Assembly (NCBI GenBank): GCA_024276455.1
Contig: JAJRXE010000286.1
Span: 1 to 8,475, forward strand
DNA from: Calditrichota bacterium
GTDB taxonomy: Bacteria; Calditrichota; Calditrichia; RBG-13-44-9
DNA length: 8,475 bases
Reading direction: 5' to 3'
Shown here: piece by piece, positions 1 to 7,162 of the stretch
Numbering within the stretch: position 1 is the stretch's first letter
Layout: every line of letters starts with the position of its first letter
Position numbers and translations under genes: made by a program
The notes under the pieces: generated by a model
What the model saw: only the letters and a program-made list of their open reading frames with translations
Database searches by the model: none
What the model was told of the DNA's origin: nothing

Positions 1-90
1 TTGATTAAGCCCGGGAGTCGCCATGCTTCCTGAGGCTTTGTTCTAATTCAACATCGTGCCAAAACAAAACAAGAAAGCGGTTTTTTCGAG

Positions 91-852
91 ATGAGGATTT
101 GTTCTCTGTCCAGTGGTAGTAAAGGCAATTGTATTTTTGTGGAGAGTGCCGATGCCCGGGTGTTGGTCGATGCCGGAATCAGTGCCCGACAAATCAGCCA
201 GCGTTTGCAGGCAATCGGGGTGGACCCCACCAGCATCGATGCCATTGTGTTAACGCACGCCCACAACGATCATATTCGGGGAGCCGGCGTATTTGCCCGT
301 AAGTACGGTTCGCCCATTTACGGACACCCCGAAACCCTGGACCAGATGACGTACTTTCTGCGAAAAAACGAAACCATTGTTCCCTGGACAAAAGCTTTTT
401 CCATCAAAGACTTGTCGTTTGCTCCTTTCGAAATCCCCCACGATGCCTTCCCCACGGTGGGTTACTCCATTCACCAGAATGGAAAAAGTCTGGTGGTTTG
501 CACCGATCTGGGAGTAGCCACCCGGCAGGTGGAAGCGGTGTTGAGGCAGGCGGACATTCTGTTAATCGAAAGCAATCACGATCCGGACATGTTGATGAAT
601 GGTCCCTACCCCTGGGAATTAAAGGAACGGATTGCGAGCCGGGTAGGGCATCTGTCCAATCACGATACCGGGGAATTATTGAAAGCGGTGATCAACGGCA
701 GAACGCAGCAGGTTCTGCTGGCTCATCTCAGCGAAATAAACAACTCCCCTCAAATAGCACTGGACACCGTCCTGGAATACATCGGGTACCGGCACGAGGC
801 CATGGTGAAGGTGCTGGAACAGCGAAAAGTCTCCGAAATATTTGAACTTTGA
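91..852 (+). CDS. MBL-fold metallo-hydrolase, YycJ/WalJ type
   Basis: A 253-residue cytoplasmic metallo-beta-lactamase-fold protein. The N-terminus (residues 1-14, LSSGSKGNC) is the hallmark opening of the YycJ/WalJ branch. The metal-binding motif THAHNDH lies at residues 55-61. Further candidate ligands are H117 (PHDAFPTVGY), D139 (CTDLG), H187 (GHLSN) and H212 (LAHLS). These positions fit a two-metal hydrolase. Characterised relatives are linked to DNA metabolism or cell-wall control, but the substrate cannot be read from sequence. Length matches the family. ATG 91 is chosen because the conserved strand begins there; only a weak purine stretch precedes it. It is the first gene of a run, with the antiporter 18-27 bp downstream. 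Family assignment is firm and the specific role is not. Confidence 0.93.
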   Translation: MRICSLSSGSKGNCIFVESADARVLVDAGISARQISQRLQAIGVDPTSIDAIVLTHAHNDHIRGAGVFARKYGSPIYGHPETLDQMTYFLRKNETIVPWTKAFSIKDLSFAPFEIPHDAFPTVGYSIHQNGKSLVVCTDLGVATRQVEAVLRQADILLIESNHDPDMLMNGPYPWELKERIASRVGHLSNHDTGELLKAVINGRTQQVLLAHLSEINNSPQIALDTVLEYIGYRHEAMVKVLEQRKVSEIFEL

Positions 853-879
853 GGTGAACTAAAAGCGGGAGTGGAATCG

Positions 880-1833
880 ATGCTATTGCAATTCATCTTG
901 TTGTTAATGGGGGTTGCACTGCTCTGGTTGGGAGCCGAGCTGTTGGTGCGCAACTCTTCAGCATTTGCCACTTCGTTGGGAATTAGTCCGGTGATTGTGG
1001 GTCTCACCGTGGTGTCCATTGGTACCTCGCTACCCGAGCTGGTGGTGAGTTTGATTGCGGCCATTCAGGACAGCATGGGGATTTCCATCGGAAACATCAT
1101 CGGTTCAAACATTGCCAACATCGGGCTTATTCTGGGCATCGGCGCCATCATTACCCCGTTGAAGGTGAAACGTTCCTGGGTGCACAAAGAAGTTCCCGCT
1201 ATGATTGGTTTCACCGTTTTGTTTACCATTTTCAGTTATTCCGGTTTTCAGATCGGGCGACTGGAAGGCATCGTTCTGGTTCTCCTGTTGCTGGGCTTCT
1301 TGTCCTATTTGTCCCGGACTTCCCTCAATCAGATGCAGGAATTCAAAGAATTAAAACTTGCCGGTGAGGGAGCGACGGAGGAAAAACTGTCCCGTCGGTT
1401 GCTGTACCTGTTTTTCTCAGCCGTGGGAGCCGCCATTCTGATTACCGGTTCCAAAATTACGGTGGATTCCGGCCAAACTCTGGCTCGCCATTTTGGGGTC
1501 AGCGACGAGGTCGTTGGTCTGACCCTGATTGCCCTCGGGACCTCGCTACCGGAACTGGCCACCACCATTGTGGGAGTGCTGCGGAAGGAAACCGACATTG
1601 TGGTTGGGAATGTGGTGGGGAGTAATATTTTCAATCTGCTGATGATTGGCGGCGTGGTTTCCATTATTCGGCCAATCCCTATCTCCCACTTCTTGTTCAC
1701 CCGGGAGTTCCCCTTTTTACTGGGATTCTCACTTCTGGTGTGGCCCATTATGCGGATTCGCTGGAATGTTCACCGCTACGAGGGCATTCTCCTGTTTGTC
1801 TTGTACCTTGTTTTTATTATTTTGGTTTTTTAA
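880..1833 (+). CDS. Sodium/calcium exchanger family membrane antiporter (YrbG-like)
   Basis: A 317-residue inner-membrane cation exchanger of the CaCA superfamily, expected to exchange Ca2+ for Na+ or H+. It has the two inverted alpha-repeats: GTSLPEL at 48-54 with GNIIGSN at 71-77, and GTSLPEL at 220-226 with GNVVGSN at 243-249. The acidic residues in these repeats bind cation in the family. About ten hydrophobic segments surround a short charged central loop near 150-175. I prefer ATG 880 because GGAG (868-871) sits 8 nt upstream and the protein then opens MLL, as in E. coli YrbG. An in-frame GTG at 871 would add three residues and is 13 nt from GAGGTGA (851-857). It follows the MBL gene closely and precedes the HD gene by 34 bp. 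Ion specificity is inferred from family only. Confidence 0.95.
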   Translation: MLLQFILLLMGVALLWLGAELLVRNSSAFATSLGISPVIVGLTVVSIGTSLPELVVSLIAAIQDSMGISIGNIIGSNIANIGLILGIGAIITPLKVKRSWVHKEVPAMIGFTVLFTIFSYSGFQIGRLEGIVLVLLLLGFLSYLSRTSLNQMQEFKELKLAGEGATEEKLSRRLLYLFFSAVGAAILITGSKITVDSGQTLARHFGVSDEVVGLTLIALGTSLPELATTIVGVLRKETDIVVGNVVGSNIFNLLMIGGVVSIIRPIPISHFLFTREFPFLLGFSLLVWPIMRIRWNVHRYEGILLFVLYLVFIILVF

Positions 1834-1857
1834 AGAAAGCGCAACCGGAATACTGAC

Positions 1858-1863
1858 GGAGGA
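1858..1863 (+). promoter_or_regulatory. Ribosome binding site deciding the HD-gene start
   Basis: GGAGGA lies 4 nt before ATG 1868. The reading frame stays open far upstream, so this Shine-Dalgarno match and the HD-family N-terminus are what place the start at 1868. Confidence 0.7.
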
Positions 1864-1867
1864 CGTC

Positions 1868-2419
1868 ATGAGTCGCGAGGAAGCTTACCAGCTTTTAACC
1901 ACTTACACCACGAAAGAAGGTTTAATTAAACATGCCCTGGCCGTAGAAGCGGCCATGCGGGCGTATGCCCGGAAATTTGGTGAAGACGAAGAGGCCTGGG
2001 GCATTGTGGGATTGCTGCACGATTTCGATTACGAAAAATACCCCACCGCCGAAGAACACCCCTACAAAGGCGCGGAAATTTTGCGGGAGCGCGGTTTTCC
2101 CGAAGAATGGGTGCAGGCCATACTCAGTCACGCTTCCTACACCGGGGTGCCCCGCGAAACCCTGATGGCCAAAACTCTCTTTGCAGTGGACGAGCTGTGC
2201 GGACTGATTACCGCCGTGGCCTACGTGCGTCCCAATCGTAAACTGGCCGAGGTGACAGTAAAGTCTGTGAAAAAAAAGATGAAAGATAAAGCGTTTGCCC
2301 GGCAGGTTAATCGGGACGAAATTCGGGAAGGTGCGGAATTGCTGGGCATCCCCCTGGAGGAACACATCGAAACCGTGATTCAGGCAATGACCAGTATTGC
2401 CGATGAGCTGGGCTTGTAA
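1868..2419 (+). CDS. HD-domain phosphohydrolase-like protein
   Basis: A 183-residue soluble HD-superfamily protein. Metal-binding candidates are H22, the HD doublet H51-D52 in LLHDFDYE, H64 and H88 (SHASY), and D108 (AVDEL). This is the usual order for a metal-dependent phosphohydrolase. The protein is almost only the HD domain, followed by a short charged helical tail (about 125-183), so no partner domain hints at the substrate. Small proteins of this type are widespread and mostly annotated just as HD or HDIG domain proteins; nucleotide or phosphate-ester hydrolysis is the general expectation. It is the last gene of the run starting at 91 and ends 15 bp from the stop of the convergent kinase gene. 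The fold is sure and the substrate unknown. Confidence 0.92.
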   Translation: MSREEAYQLLTTYTTKEGLIKHALAVEAAMRAYARKFGEDEEAWGIVGLLHDFDYEKYPTAEEHPYKGAEILRERGFPEEWVQAILSHASYTGVPRETLMAKTLFAVDELCGLITAVAYVRPNRKLAEVTVKSVKKKMKDKAFARQVNRDEIREGAELLGIPLEEHIETVIQAMTSIADELGL

Positions 2420-2422
2420 CGG

Positions 2423-2448
2423 AAAAACCCCGGGTTACTTTGCCCCGG
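2423..2448 (-). terminator. Rho-independent terminator candidate for the kinase gene
   Basis: On the - strand, CCGGG (2444-2448) can pair with CCCGG (2430-2434) across a 9-nt loop, followed by GG and five T (2427-2423). The loop contains the kinase stop codon (2437-2435), so the hairpin overlaps the end of the coding region. The stem is short but all G-C. The + strand has no T-run after it, so it would not stop the HD-gene transcript by this mechanism. Confidence 0.45.
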
Positions 2449-3646
2449 CGGAATCCGCGTGGTAGGCGGGAAGTTCCACGTAAAAGGTGCTTCCTTTTTG
2501 AATGCCTTCGCTCTCCGCCCAGATTTTCCCCTGATGGGCTTTAATAATGCTTTTGCACAACGAAAGACCCAGGCCGCTTCCTCCGCCCAGGTAATCGTAG
2601 CGGGAAGAATGGTGGTAATTGAGGTTCTCCAGTTGGTAGAACGTTTCGAATATGCGCTGCAATTCTTCGGACGGAATTCCTGCCCCGGTGTCCTGTACGG
2701 TAATGCGAATACAACCGTTTAACCTTTCGCCTCGAATGCTAATGTGTCCCCCATCCGGAGTGTATTTAATGGCATTGCTGATCAAATTTTCGAACACCTG
2801 GTACAATTTGTGCCGGTCGCCCAGCACCATTAGATTTTCTTCGAAAACCATTTTAATATTTAGTTGACGAATGTTCAACTGCTCGGCCATTCTTCCCAGC
2901 AGCAGATTAAATAAATCCACCAAATTCACCACCACCGGATTCAGAATCAGTTTTTGAGAATTTGCCTCTACAATTTCGAATAGTGTTTCCAGCACCTCGT
3001 TTAGACGGTAGGCCCCCTTCAATGCGGTGTGCAACACGCGTTTCATCTGCGGATCCAGCTGATGGGCGCTGTTGTTGAGTAATTCCAGAGAGCTGGTGAT
3101 AATGGTGGCCGGGGTGCGTAATTCGTGACTGGCCACGACCATGAAGCGGTTTTTTAAATCGTCCAGTTTTTTAAGCTCTTTATTGGATTCCTGTAGCTCC
3201 TCGATGGTGCGGGTCAGTTCCTCCGTTAGGGTCTGGTTCCGGTGAATGAGCGCGTAGTAGTCCACTGCGTCTTTCACCACCATGCGCAAATCTTCGGCAT
3301 TCCACGGCTTGGTAAGGTAACGGTACACCTTACCCACATTAATCGCGTCCAGCAGGTCGTTGCGGTCGGTGTAAGCCGTTAAGATGATCCGTACCGTATT
3401 GGGAGATAGCCGGGAAACCTGGTTTAACATTTCCACACCGGACATTTCCTTCATGCGCTGATCGGAAATAATGATGTGAATCTGCTCTTCCCGGACCATT
3501 TGCAGGGCTTGCAGAGGCGAGGTGGTTTTGTAAACCTGGAAGGTGTACCCGTTTTGAAAGCGCAGGGCTCTTTCCACCGCTTCCAGGTTGTAAGTTTCGT
3601 CGTCCACAACTAAAATGTTACAGATTTTCTGATCCTCGCTCATCAT
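2435..3646 (-). CDS. Response regulator/histidine kinase fusion (REC-HisKA-HATPase_c)
   Basis: A 403-residue soluble signalling protein with no membrane segment. Numbered from ATG 3646, an N-terminal receiver domain (about 8-125) has the acidic pair D15-D16, phospho-acceptor D62 (SDQRM), T90 and K113 (TKPW). A coiled-coil linker (about 130-165) leads to a HisKA domain with H174 in SHELRTP. The ATPase domain has N287/N291, the G1 box DTGAGIP (319-325) and the G2 box GGGSGLGL (354-361). All catalytic motifs look intact. The receiver-first order suggests that phosphorylation from another kinase controls the output kinase. The frame extends to a TTG at 3706, but that start lacks a ribosome site and would leave only about 14 nt of leader from the predicted promoter. 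ATG 3646 or the adjacent ATG 3643 is preferred because the receiver fold begins just after. No output regulator is adjacent, so its target is unknown. It is divergent from the sigma factor gene. Confidence 0.93.
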   Translation of the reverse strand: MMSEDQKICNILVVDDETYNLEAVERALRFQNGYTFQVYKTTSPLQALQMVREEQIHIIISDQRMKEMSGVEMLNQVSRLSPNTVRIILTAYTDRNDLLDAINVGKVYRYLTKPWNAEDLRMVVKDAVDYYALIHRNQTLTEELTRTIEELQESNKELKKLDDLKNRFMVVASHELRTPATIITSSLELLNNSAHQLDPQMKRVLHTALKGAYRLNEVLETLFEIVEANSQKLILNPVVVNLVDLFNLLLGRMAEQLNIRQLNIKMVFEENLMVLGDRHKLYQVFENLISNAIKYTPDGGHISIRGERLNGCIRITVQDTGAGIPSEELQRIFETFYQLENLNYHHSSRYDYLGGGSGLGLSLCKSIIKAHQGKIWAESEGIQKGSTFYVELPAYHADSAGAK

Positions 3647-3727
3647 CAAAATCCGGTTTGAAAGATCGTTGCTGCCGAAGATCTCGATTACTGCCGGGAA
3701 AATCAAAACAGGGATAATTGATGATTT

Positions 3728-3756
3728 ATTTTAAATAAACCTGGTTCATAATGCAA
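3728..3756 (-). promoter_or_regulatory. Sigma-70-like promoter candidate for the kinase gene
   Basis: On the - strand, TTGCAT (3756-3751) and TAAAAT (3733-3728) are separated by exactly 17 nt, a good match to a housekeeping -35/-10 pair. Transcription would start near 3721, giving a leader of about 75 nt to ATG 3646. The region is AT-rich, so chance matches are possible. A 7-bp inverted repeat (3725-3739) overlaps the -10 element. Confidence 0.4.
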
Positions 3757-3811
3757 ATATTTTGTTATTTTTTTACTTAATGGTTCGTTTGGAGACGCGA
3801 AATATGTTTAA

Positions 3812-3840
3812 TTGCGTCCTCGATATTTGTTTTCTATATT
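3812..3840 (+). promoter_or_regulatory. Sigma-70-like promoter candidate for the ECF sigma factor operon
   Basis: TTGCGT (3812-3817) and TATATT (3835-3840) are separated by 17 nt. Transcription would start near 3847, about 34 nt before ATG 3881. Many ECF genes autoregulate through a GAAC-type -35; I see no convincing one here, so this looks like a housekeeping-type promoter. This is pattern matching only. Confidence 0.4.
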
Positions 3841-3880
3841 AATTTTCAAAGTAACAAAAAGGTTAAAAACACCGTAGCAT

Positions 3881-4459
3881 ATGAAAGAGGATAGTAAAGC
3901 GGAAGACCGGCAACTAATTGCGGCTGCCCTTGCCGGTGACGAAAAAGCGTTTGAGAGGTTGTTAACCAAGTATCGAAACCTGGTGTACACGATTATGTTG
4001 AAAATGGTTCGAAATCCTCAGGAAGCCGAAGACTTGACCCAGGAAGCGTTCATGAAAGCCTTTAATTCCCTGGCTTCCTTCAATGAGGAATTTGCCTTCT
4101 CCACCTGGTTAATGAAAATTGCCACCAACAATTGCATTGACTTTTTAAGGAAGCGAAAGCTGAAAACGTACTCAATTAACGAACCGATTCAATACAAAGA
4201 CGAAAAAGTTGAATTTGAACTGCCGGACAAGGAACCGGGGCCGGAACGAACCCTGTTGCAGGAGGAGCGGCGTAGAATTATTGAGGAAGCCATTGAACAG
4301 TTGCCGCCGCGCTACCGGCATGTGATTATTTTACGTCATAAAGAAGAGAAATCTTACGAAGAGATTGCCGAGTTACTGGATTTGCCTCTGGGCACGGTGA
4401 AAGCTCAGATTTTCCGGGCTCGGGAATTGTTAAATAAAATTTTGAAAGAGCTGATTTAA
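3881..4459 (+). CDS. ECF-type RNA polymerase sigma factor (sigma-70 family)
   Basis: A 192-residue sigma factor with only regions 2 and 4, as expected for the ECF group. Region 2 spans about 20-95, with the core-binding DLTQEAF (51-57) and the -10-recognition helix around FSTWLMKIATNNCIDFLR (73-90). An acidic linker (about 100-125, rich in D, E, K and P) leads to region 4 (about 128-188), whose helix-turn-helix covers YEEIAELLDLPLGTVKAQIF (159-178). Length is typical. ATG 3881 has no good ribosome site; an AAAAAGG sits about 20 nt upstream, but the domain begins close to this start. The next gene begins 2 bp after its stop, so the two are surely co-transcribed. No recognisable anti-sigma factor follows, which is unusual, and control may be transcriptional or through an unlinked partner. 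The regulon is unknown. Confidence 0.95.
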   Translation: MKEDSKAEDRQLIAAALAGDEKAFERLLTKYRNLVYTIMLKMVRNPQEAEDLTQEAFMKAFNSLASFNEEFAFSTWLMKIATNNCIDFLRKRKLKTYSINEPIQYKDEKVEFELPDKEPGPERTLLQEERRRIIEEAIEQLPPRYRHVIILRHKEEKSYEEIAELLDLPLGTVKAQIFRARELLNKILKELI

Positions 4460-4461
4460 TC

Positions 4462-5343
4462 ATGATACGGGCGGGACACATACGGGTTGGTCTAATTGTA
4501 CTGCTCCTGGCTTTCTCCGTCAGGGCGAAAGATCAGAACCAGGACATCCTGAAAAAAAGGGTGCCCCTGACCCGGGAGAAGAAATTGCTGGTGAATCTCT
4601 CGTACGGGAACGGTTACCTGGTTCTGGAAAAGGGCCCATCGCGTCATGTTTTCGAAAGTAAATTCTTGTACGAAAACGCTCGTCCCGATATTCGTTACGA
4701 TATTGTGGGGGACCAGGGACGCCTGGAGATTGATTTTGCCGGAAAAATGAAAAAATCTGACGGCGAAGAATCGCACCAGATTTCTTCCTTGAATAAAATT
4801 TTCGACAATCGTCTTTATTTGTATCTCTCTCCGGAAGTGGATACGGAAATGGATCTGGAGCTTGGGGTGGTGAAAGGAACACTGGATTTTAGCGGATTGC
4901 GTTTGCGCAATCTTCGCATGGAAATTGGGGTGAGCGAAGCCGATATGCTATTTGATACGCCCAACCCCATTCTCATGGAGGATATGTACATTGAAGGCGG
5001 AGTGGGAAAGCTGCGGATTGAAAGGCTGGGAAATGCTAACTTTCGGCAGTTGACGTTTAAAGGAGGAATCGGATCGTACGAGGTGGACCTGAGCGGAAGT
5101 CTGGAACAAAACGCCCGGGTCAATATTCAACTGGGTATGGGAAAAATTTTGCTCTATTTACCCGATTATGTAGGTACCCGCATCCGGGTTCAAAAATCTT
5201 TTCTCTCTTCTTTTTCGGTAAACGATTGTTACCGGGAAGATGGTTACTATTACAATACCAATTGGGGAAAAACTTCCAGACAACTGGATGTAAGGATTGA
5301 AACCGGGGTCGGAAAAGTGAAGGTCATCTGGGTGGACCGGTAA
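4462..5343 (+). CDS. Secreted toast-rack/LiaF-like beta-repeat protein, function unknown
   Basis: A 293-residue protein with an N-terminal signal sequence: basic start (R3, H6, R8), hydrophobic core 9-20, and likely cleavage after SVRA (residue 22). The rest is predicted to be mostly beta-strand. A turn motif of G-x-G type recurs: LGVVKG (134), IGVSEA (155), GGVGKL (179), GGIGSY (201), LGMGKI (225) and TGVGKV (281). The first five are 21-24 residues apart, as expected for rungs of a solenoid. This resembles the toast-rack and LiaF/DUF4097-like cell-envelope families, though I assign it by pattern, not by alignment. It begins 2 bp after the sigma factor stop, suggesting translational coupling. 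It has no transmembrane helix beyond the signal and no sigma-binding domain, so a classical anti-sigma role is unlikely. An envelope-stress or adhesion role is conceivable but unproven. Confidence 0.85.
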   Translation: MIRAGHIRVGLIVLLLAFSVRAKDQNQDILKKRVPLTREKKLLVNLSYGNGYLVLEKGPSRHVFESKFLYENARPDIRYDIVGDQGRLEIDFAGKMKKSDGEESHQISSLNKIFDNRLYLYLSPEVDTEMDLELGVVKGTLDFSGLRLRNLRMEIGVSEADMLFDTPNPILMEDMYIEGGVGKLRIERLGNANFRQLTFKGGIGSYEVDLSGSLEQNARVNIQLGMGKILLYLPDYVGTRIRVQKSFLSSFSVNDCYREDGYYYNTNWGKTSRQLDVRIETGVGKVKVIWVDR

Positions 5344-5489
5344 ACTCAATTCCGAACGCTCGGCAAAACGCAGTGGTAAATTCACACTGAGACCAGGTTT
5401 ATTTTACCCGCCAACACGATTTTTCAAGCAAAATTTATTTGCTTCCCGAAGCGACCTGCCGGTTCGGGATACCTGCTTTTGTAACTAAA

Positions 5490-5525
5490 AAGCCCGGGCG
5501 CTGAACCCGGGCTTGGTGTTTTTTT
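5490..5525 (+). terminator. Strong intrinsic terminator, probably bidirectional
   Basis: A perfect 9-bp GC-rich stem, AAGCCCGGG (5490-5498) with CCCGGGCTT (5506-5514), has a 7-nt loop and is followed by GGTG and a run of seven T (5519-5525). It closes the sigma factor/secreted protein unit about 150 bp after its last stop. Read on the - strand the same hairpin runs straight into TTTTT (5490-5486), 20-odd bases after the RNR stop, so it can end that transcript too. It sits between two convergent genes, where such a shared terminator is expected. Confidence 0.85.
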
Positions 5526-5545
5526 CGGGGAAATGTCGCCGATTA

Positions 5546-7144
5546 TTAAGAGCAGCCGCTGGTGGAACCGCATTCCAGGCATTTGTAGCAGTTCCCGTTA
5601 CGCACCATGATGCTGCCGCATTCCGGGCAGTTGGGGGCGTCTGCCTGAGTCTGGAAGACCACCTTCTCCCGCTGTTCCAGGCTGCCGCCGGGGCTCGGAG
5701 TTTCCGTTTTGTCCGGCGCGGGAGCCGCTGCTTCGCTCTTGGTACCGGGCAAACCGATGGTCAGGCTCAATCCACCTTCCTGGGTGTTTTTTTCTGCCTC
5801 GTTCGCCTCGACGAACTGAGCGTCCATGTACATTAGTTGCTCTTCCTTGGAAAGGAACTTCAAAGCCAGCCAGCGGAAAATGTAGTCCATCACCGATTTG
5901 GCATAGGGAATCTTCGGATTGTTGGTGTAGCCGGATGGTTCGAACCGGGTGTGGGTAAACTTGTTGCAGAGCACTTTTAACGGCACTCCGTATTGCAAGG
6001 CCATGGAAATCGCGGTAGCAAAAGAATCCATGAGCCCGGAGACCACCGATCCCTCTTTCGCCATGACGATGAAAATCTCACCCGGAGAGCCGTCCTCGTA
6101 CATTCCCACGGTGATGTAACCTTCGTGGCCGCCCACCGAGAATTTGTGGGTGATGGATTTACGTTCGTCGGGCAGCCGCCGCCGGTACGGACGACCGTAT
6201 TCCTTTACGGCTTCTTCAATCTTCTTGGTGGCCAGGGGCTGGGTGCGCTTGCTGTTGTCCCGGTAAATGGCAATGGCTTTCAGTCCCAGTCTCCAGCCTT
6301 CCATGTAAATGTCCATGATTTGTTCCGGTGTGGTTTCTTCCGGCACGTTCACAGTTTTGGAGATGGCGCCGGAAATAAAGGGTTGAACCGCCGCCAGCAT
6401 CTTCACATGCCCCATGTAGTGGATGGACCGTTCGCCGTTGATGGGACGGAAAGCGCAATCGAACACCGGCAAATGTTCCTCCTTTAATCCCGGAGCGCCT
6501 TCAATGGTGTCGTGCTCGTCGATGTATTCAATAATGCTTTTTACCTCGTTCTCGCTGTAACCCAGTCGCAGGAGGGCTTTTTCCACCGTTTTGTTGACGA
6601 TTTTAAGCATTCCGCCGCCCACCAGCTTTTTGTACTTAACCAGCGCAATGTCGGGCTCGATGCCGGTGGTGTCGCAGTCCATCATAAACGCAATGGTTCC
6701 GGTGGGTGCCAACACCGATACCTGGGCGTTGCGGTAGCCGTATTTCTGCCCCGATTCGTAAGCTTCGTCCCAAACCTGGCGGGCATTTTCCAGCAAATCT
6801 GCCGGAACGTAACGTTCGTCCAGCTGATACGCGGCATTGCGGTGCTTCTGAATCACCCGCAGCATGGGCTCGCGGTTTTTGGGATATTCTTCAAACGGTC
6901 CTTTTACCCGGGCCAGTTCGGAAGAAACCCGGTAGGCTTCGCCGGTCATCAGGGCGGTTACTGCCGCGGCATACGCCCGTCCTCCGTCGCTGTCGTAAGG
7001 AAGGCCGCGGGACATAATCAGGGCACCCAGATTGGCGTAGCCGAGTCCCAGGGTGCGGAACAGATGGGAGTTGTGGGCAATTTCTTCCCGGGGATAATTG
7101 GAGTTGTCCACAATAATTTCCATGGCCGTAATCAGAATCCGCAC
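5546..7144 (-). CDS. nrdJ: Vitamin B12-dependent class II ribonucleotide reductase, C-terminal part
   Basis: The downstream 532-residue part of NrdJ. Numbered from GTG 7144, it holds the rest of the catalytic barrel, including the phosphate-binding APTGT (146-150) and the GIEP segment (161-164). A basic linker (about 300-335) follows, then an accessory domain, and a C-terminal zinc ribbon with C506, C509, C519, C522/C525 and the terminal TSGCS (C531). The terminal cysteines probably re-reduce the active site. It lies in exactly the same frame as the upstream part, separated only by TAA and five sense codons (S-F-K-K-A). The family sequence reads through that point, so GTG 7144 is merely the first usable start codon. 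No Shine-Dalgarno precedes it, nor the next ATG at 7123. It ends in tandem TAA codons (5548-5543) just before the bidirectional terminator. On its own this part lacks the radical cysteine. Confidence 0.9.
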   Translation of the reverse strand: MRILITAMEIIVDNSNYPREEIAHNSHLFRTLGLGYANLGALIMSRGLPYDSDGGRAYAAAVTALMTGEAYRVSSELARVKGPFEEYPKNREPMLRVIQKHRNAAYQLDERYVPADLLENARQVWDEAYESGQKYGYRNAQVSVLAPTGTIAFMMDCDTTGIEPDIALVKYKKLVGGGMLKIVNKTVEKALLRLGYSENEVKSIIEYIDEHDTIEGAPGLKEEHLPVFDCAFRPINGERSIHYMGHVKMLAAVQPFISGAISKTVNVPEETTPEQIMDIYMEGWRLGLKAIAIYRDNSKRTQPLATKKIEEAVKEYGRPYRRRLPDERKSITHKFSVGGHEGYITVGMYEDGSPGEIFIVMAKEGSVVSGLMDSFATAISMALQYGVPLKVLCNKFTHTRFEPSGYTNNPKIPYAKSVMDYIFRWLALKFLSKEEQLMYMDAQFVEANEAEKNTQEGGLSLTIGLPGTKSEAAAPAPDKTETPSPGGSLEQREKVVFQTQADAPNCPECGSIMVRNGNCYKCLECGSTSGCS

Positions 7145-7159
7145 CGCTTTTTTGAACGA

Positions 7160-7162
7160 TTA
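7160..7162 (-). other. In-frame TAA stop interrupting nrdJ
   Basis: The - strand reads GAT GTG TAA TCG TTC AAA AAA GCG GTG CGG, i.e. D V stop S F K K A V R. Removing the stop gives one continuous frame of 956 codons (8416 to 5546) with family-like residues on both sides. A single G-to-T change of GAA (Glu), or a single change of AAA or CAA, would explain it. TAA is the normal terminator of five of the other six genes here, so general reassignment of TAA is unlikely. Confidence 0.95.

Noticed and set aside
1..33. Possible tail of an upstream gene (L-I-K-P-G-S-R-H-A-S then TGA)
   Set aside because: Ten codons entering from the window edge cannot be told apart from a chance open frame. Bases 34-90 show no convincing terminator or promoter.
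3647..3706. Twenty-codon N-terminal extension of the kinase from TTG 3706
   Set aside because: No ribosome site, almost no leader from the predicted promoter, and no receiver-domain residues in the extension. It cannot be fully excluded.
3733..5404. A shared 13-mer ACCAGGTTTATTT, - strand at 3745-3733 and + strand at 5392-5404
   Set aside because: Roughly one such match is expected by chance in a window of this size, and the two contexts differ (a promoter versus a spacer before a terminator).
7160..7162. Selenocysteine or pyrrolysine insertion at the nrdJ stop
   Set aside because: Those use TGA and TAG. The codon is TAA, no catalytic residue is expected at this site, and no adjacent recoding hairpin was recognised.
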